64,000 nt of DNA, taken from Phoronis australis (Eukaryota > Phoronida > Phoronidae). The position numbers were made by a program, and so were the translations under genes. Positions 59,360 to 64,000 of this stretch are shown one piece after another. The stretch lies in NCBI GenBank assembly GCA_002633005.1, contig NMRA01000028.1, forward strand, positions 1,191,688-1,255,687, in the 5' to 3' direction. The notes under the pieces are model-generated. The model searched no databases. It saw nothing but the letters and a program-made list of their open reading frames with translations, and had not been told where the DNA came from. Within the stretch, counting starts at the first letter, position 1. Every line of letters begins with the position of its first letter.

Positions 59360-60720
59360 AGCGATTCCCACAATACTTTAAGCGACGTTGGCTTGCCTGT
59401 CATTTGAAATGCAAATTTAACCAAAATTCGGTAATAACAATTGTACTTAACTTTAGATCGTGCTGTGACGTTATAGTACATTAAAAAAATTCAAAATTGA
59501 CAATAAACGTCACGGTGCAAGGCAACAAGTATAAATATTTTTACAATTTTGTTTTTTTTGCTTGAAGAAAATTGAAAAAAGCATGACATGCATTCTGCTG
59601 TCGAAACCATCTACCATACCAACTTTCGATTATTGTTGACCGAATAACGCGTACGCAGTTTGACGGTATAACTTTTCAAACAACAAAACATTCAAACTGG
59701 TTGTTTGTATACAGTACAAAGATTGCCGTTACTTGACCCATACGTGACCTTTTAGTGAGAAAAAACAGTATTTCATGTGTTCAAATAACAAGTAAATATA
59801 ATAGTAAATTTGACAGGCACAGATAGCTTCCATTGACCATGCAAAAACGCAGTTGGGTTGGTGAGTGAATGCGCTGTTAGAATAAAAACATGAAACTACT
59901 TCTTCAGGAATAATAGCACTGTGGGGCTGATCTCATAAAACCTCTTTTCTAGCCGGTAATGCCACTTAAGAGCGTAAGAGTTAATGAATGAGATGTGAAT
60001 TTGTTGAGGACCCTCGTAGAAAACAAAGCTCAGCGTTGAAGAAGCTAGCCACGTAGTAAATCTTAAAAAGTACGTTCTGCATCCCTGTGAATACGTTTGT
60101 ACGTTCTACACCCCTGTGAATTCGCCTGTAAGCGACATCATAAAGTGATGGTTGCTCGGAGGCGACTTTGCCGCACCAAGACCTCGACGAGGGATGAAAA
60201 AAACGAGTGGAAAGCGACATGCGTTGTACGGTTTGTGTGAAACATGTAAAAAGACCAGAGACGGTGCTGCATTTGAGGCATATTTTGGGGCAAAATTTCC
60301 TGTTTCTGTCTGTTTCCAGTCCCTCCCATCACGTTGTTAGACGGGCTCAAATATTTCTAAGAACAAGTTTGGTGAGAGACGACCTTCATATTGTAGAATG
60401 CTTTAAACGTTACCCACTCGCTTTCTTCGATTTCAAGATCATACTGAGAACTATAGACACCAAGATAATTATCACCAGTTTCTCAAGAATTTCGAAAGAG
60501 TATTATAAATTGAGAACATGTAGATTTTATGATCTTTATATTCGTACACTACGGAAATTTCCAGAGTGTGTCTTCGAAACCAGAATCAAACTGGGTAGGA
60601 ACCGGCAAAGCGTAGTACAATGACTCCTTGGAGGATGTCGCAATCGAGACATTTTAGACATTTAGGCCCCCTTCCGCAGACCGTTTCAGTCTCAAGACGT
60701 GAATACGGGCGTGGACGTTC
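59360..60720. other. No supported gene
   Basis: A plus-strand frame at 60207-60623 (138 codons) overlaps another at 60152-60340. The first contains CTVCVKHVKRPETV and an Ile/Arg-rich tail. Neither has a recognisable domain. They could be the decayed 5' region of the adjacent retrotransposon. Confidence 0.35.
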
Positions 60721-60749
60721 TGGGAGTGAGTGTCATCGTGTGCATGTCA

Positions 60750-62869
60750 AGTGAGAGTATTAGGACCAAGTTATTAATGAAATCATATCTAACGGAAAAC
60801 TCTCTGGAAAATCATAAAAACATTTTTACCTAAAGAGTCCAGGTTTGTCGCAAATGACTTACTAGTTGGTGATGACGTTGTTTCGGCCAAAGGAAAATAG
60901 CAAATGCATGTAATGACTTTTTTACTGGCATTGGACAAAAAGTTGCAGAAAATTCAGACAACTATTGAGCTCCCGCCCAAGGTACAGGAGGGAATATCAT
61001 TTAAGTTTCAGGACATTCAATTTGACTACATCAGAGAATAAATAAGAACTCTAAGCTCCAGTAAGGCCAGTGGCATCGATAGCATTGGTGCCAAACTATT
61101 AAAACTGGCGTCTCGGCAAATAGCCCAGTCCCTTACCAATATCATGAATTTAAGTTTAAAAACGGACCCAATTCCTAATGAATGGAAGATGGCGGTTCTC
61201 AAGTCTGTTTTAAAAACGGTGATCAGACCAGGTGCGAGAATTATAGACCAATATCGGTCCTCCCTGCAGTGTCCAAAATTCTTGAAAGGTGTGTCCAAAA
61301 GCAGCTTCACCAGTTCCTGGAGGAAAATTCCCTTCTATCGACAGCGCAGTCTGGTTTCCGCCTCCTGCATTTTACTCTGACTACAAACATTCACGCAACT
61401 GACTTAATCTTTAACAATATGGATCAGGGAAAGGTTACCGGTGCTGTTTTTGTTGACCTTATGAGAACCTTTGATTCTGTGGACCATGGTATTCTATTAC
61501 AGAAGCTAGAGTCCTATGGAGTTAAAGATAACGAATTCCTTTGGTTTAAAAACTACTTAAACGACCGTAAACAGGATACCAAATACGGTGGTATTCTTTC
61601 TGACTACTCAACCATTATCACAGACGTATCTCAGGGTTCCATTCTGGACCCTTTATTATTCATTATTTTGTAAACGATCTCCCCACTTTCCTCCACAACA
61701 GTGTCACAGTTTTATATGCTGATCACACTGCAATTATGTCCACTGCTGGATCAGTAAAAGAGCTTGAAACTTCTTTTAACGATGAGCTAGTCCTTATCCA
61801 TGACTGGCTGATTCAAAATAAACTCACTCTTAACGTTATTAAAACCAAGTCTATGCTGTTAGGAATCCACCAGAACTTAAGAGAACATAAACTGTCTCTT
61901 TCTACTAACGGTTCCCCTATTGAGAGTGTCGACAAGTTTAGTACTTGGGCCCTATTTTAGATCCCAACCTTAAATTTAATATGCACATAGATCACATCAC
62001 AAAAATAGTCAAAGAAATTCGGTGTACTTAATCGTCCACGTAAATTTCTCAATGTCAGCACTCTTAAGAAACTTTATCATTCTATTATTCAATCCCATAT
62101 TGATTACTGTTTACCGGTTTGGAGATATACCAGTGACACGCATGTAAGCAAAGTCCAAGTAATCCAAAATAGAGAAGCCAGGGCTATCCTGGGTACTAGA
62201 ACTAGGGACACCCGGGTCGACGACTTGTACTCCAAGCTTGGATTTATGAATGTAAAACAAAGAAATAAATATCTCTCTGCCTGCTGCATGTACAGATGTG
62301 TCAATGGCTTGGTTCCAGCAAATCTCAGCCGCAAATTCAGTAGCAGTCAAGCTATATACTCTACACGTGCTTCGGTTGATGGTAATGTTTCTTTTAAAAA
62401 AAATTAAAACTGAGACCGGCAAGAGATCTTTTATTTATGCTGCTACTGCAATATGAAAATCTCTGAGCCCAGAAATTAATTGGTCCGATTCAATTAATAC
62501 TTTCAAACTTAACATTAAAAAGTGGCTTTAATTTAGTTAATACACATTCTTACACCTTACCTGTCTTAGTTATGTCATTTTCATTACTGTAAATACGCTC
62601 ACAATTTAATATAATCATTTTTATGTAATTTCATGTTTCTTGGTCGAATTTTCACCATCCCTTGTCATTTATTTATTATCTAAACTCTCAACCTGTTTTA
62701 ATCATTTCTTTGTTACATGTATAATAATTTTTTTATTACTTTATTGTATTATATTATTGGTTTATATTTTGCTGTTGAGGTCCCTCTTGGAAAGCAGTGC
62801 TGTCACTGAAGAGGTCACCCTCATTTTAAATATTACAATAAATAAATAAATAAATAAATAAATAAAATA
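60750..62869 (+). mobile_element. CR1/Jockey-like non-LTR retrotransposon, 5'-truncated and decayed
   Basis: In order on the plus strand are the pre-RT linker (ending NACNDFFTGIG-like), SSSKASGIDSIGAKLLKLAS, YRPISVLPAVSKILERC, AQSGFR, FVDLMRTFDSVDHGIL, VSQGSILDPLLF, a YADH active-site variant, the thumb region and a C-terminal RREARAILGTRTRDTRV-like block. The 3' end is a short UTR and an (AAAT)n tail at about 62836-62869. Several stops and frameshifts break the ORF. The catalytic FADD-type motif is YADH here. No endonuclease domain remains. Confidence 0.85.
61182..61673 (+). pseudogene. Reverse-transcriptase core of the retrotransposon
   Basis: The longest surviving frame, 163 codons, covers RT blocks from the ENYRPISVL motif through FVDLMRTFDSVDH (usual F-D-L-x-K-A-F-D with Lys-Ala changed to Arg-Thr) and QGSILDPLLF (usual GSILGPLLF). 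It stops just before the active-site block, which is read in another frame near 61716-61740. It is inactive as it stands. Confidence 0.85.
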
Positions 62870-64000
62870 TAATTAAAGACTGACACAGTGATTGGGTGAG
62901 GTAATTTCGTATACATCGGATGTTATATAAACTGTACGAAGCTTTGCTATACTCAACAGTAATCTGCTGCTCTATGGAGCAGTTTTCGTCTAAATGAACA
63001 CTTGTTAGTGTCCCCAACCACAACACAGCCAATAGTCACTTTAGCAAATAAAGTTCAGCTACAAATCATTAAACCCTAGTGCCATACCAGCAAACACAAA
63101 AGGCGCGGTACATTATTCCACACACGCGCCGAAAATACTCCATTCTTTGACACCAATCTCCAAACCTGGGTACCCGATTCCTCGCCCGAACCGAGGTTGA
63201 TATGACTTAAAACATAGACTTTGCAGGACAAGAAGTCAGAAAACTCCTGTTTTGACGGTAGAGTGCCCAATGTTATTTCTTAATCAGAAGCCACGGATCC
63301 AATTACTGTCTTGTGCCCTGGGCCCGCAATTGCTCAACACTGCTTTGGGGTTGGGTAGGCATTCACAATAGAAGTGTTATTACAACCTGCATATGACACA
63401 CACTTCCAAAACTCCGTTACGCTATGTCCCCTACCACGCAAACACGTTCCCAGAGCACCCTAACGTGGCCAATGGCGTAGGAATGAACGCAAACAGGTAA
63501 CATCGGCCATAGACGTACATTTCGCTAAACACCGTTCTCGGATATCTGTGTTACTCAGGTAGTAGCACGTGTTTTCAACGTTTATTCGGTTCCCAGTCAG
63601 GTTTGGCCGCTTTGCCAAAATTCTTAGAAGACGTAGTGAGCACTCACTTGGTGTCTCCGACTTGCTTCAAGATGTAACTTCAAACCATTTTAAAACAACA
63701 GTCTGACGAGAACAACCTTGAGAACATAAAAAACGCAACTGATTGAAACTTGAACGACGTAATCAACGGACTGCAGACGATGAGAGGTATTACATGGCAG
63801 ACGAACTATCTTGTTAAGTGTCTGCGTGTAGGTGGGTGGGTGTGGGAGCATTGGCGTGCCGAAACAAGGAAGTATGCAGTAAAATTTAATGGCCAGCGGC
63901 GAACTGATCCAATATGTCAAGGAGGGAATAAAAATAACACATTTTCGCTTGACACTGAGTTACGACTTCTACATAGTTTCCACTTTTCGTTATTATTTGT
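62870..64000. other. Non-coding stretch, nothing recognised
   Basis: Short ORFs on the minus strand (62826-63032, 63076-63270, 63690-63920) have no domain. No repeat family from the rest of the window is evident. Confidence 0.45.

Overview
The window is animal nuclear DNA. It has spliced genes with GT-AG introns, long AT-rich non-coding stretches, minisatellites and trinucleotide arrays, several lineages of non-LTR retrotransposon, DNA-transposon derivatives with THAP zinc fingers, and a tRNA-derived SINE. The mix of Tx1-like and CR1/Jockey-like elements, TTAA-flanked MITEs and kilobase introns suits a marine invertebrate (an invertebrate deuterostome or a lophotrochozoan). No feature fixes the phylum, and there are no bacterial or viral genes.

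Layout. Positions 1-3470 hold repeats, including a ~0.9 kb TIR element with a THAP finger (844-1729). A promoter-like start with YY1-type motifs and a short possible first coding exon lies at ~3480-3775. Positions 4-10 kb are repeat-rich: a CAC/CAT array, a GC-rich block, a G-rich foldback element and a Tx1-like retrotransposon fragment. MPDU1 is on the plus strand at 10138-16959; three exons are recognised and those for the first PQ-loop half were not found. Its large intron holds a near-palindromic foldback, a decayed OTU-like fragment and a ~1 kb array of 23-bp units each carrying CAGGTAA.

MPDU1 is tail-to-tail with an F-box/leucine-rich-repeat gene on the minus strand (20629-32472). I could join that gene across six exons with consistent phases, giving about 708 residues: a long polar N-terminal region, a central F-box and a C-terminal LRR solenoid. 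Its introns and 3' flank carry five copies of one interspersed repeat family. Each full copy is a chain of ~140-160 bp monomers, and nearly every monomer contains a sequence matching the full CTCF-type motif. A free-standing strong match lies in the last intron in the opposite orientation. This is the most interesting signal in the window.

Positions 33-39 kb hold a reverse-transcriptase relic, more tandem repeats and a nested structure: a 1,987-bp element with 20-bp TIRs and a broken THAP finger sits inside a tRNA-SINE-like repeat whose uninterrupted copy lies 300 bp further on. From 39 to 60 kb I see no supportable gene, only simple repeats, a MITE-like inverted repeat, a group of CRE-type sites and a CpG-rich promoter-like block near 59.0-59.35 kb. 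Positions 60.75-62.87 kb are a decayed CR1/Jockey-like retrotransposon ending in an (AAAT)n tail. The last kilobase is featureless.

The two recognised host genes do unrelated jobs: dolichol-linked sugar use in the ER, and probable SCF ubiquitin-ligase substrate recognition. They share a neighbourhood, not a pathway.
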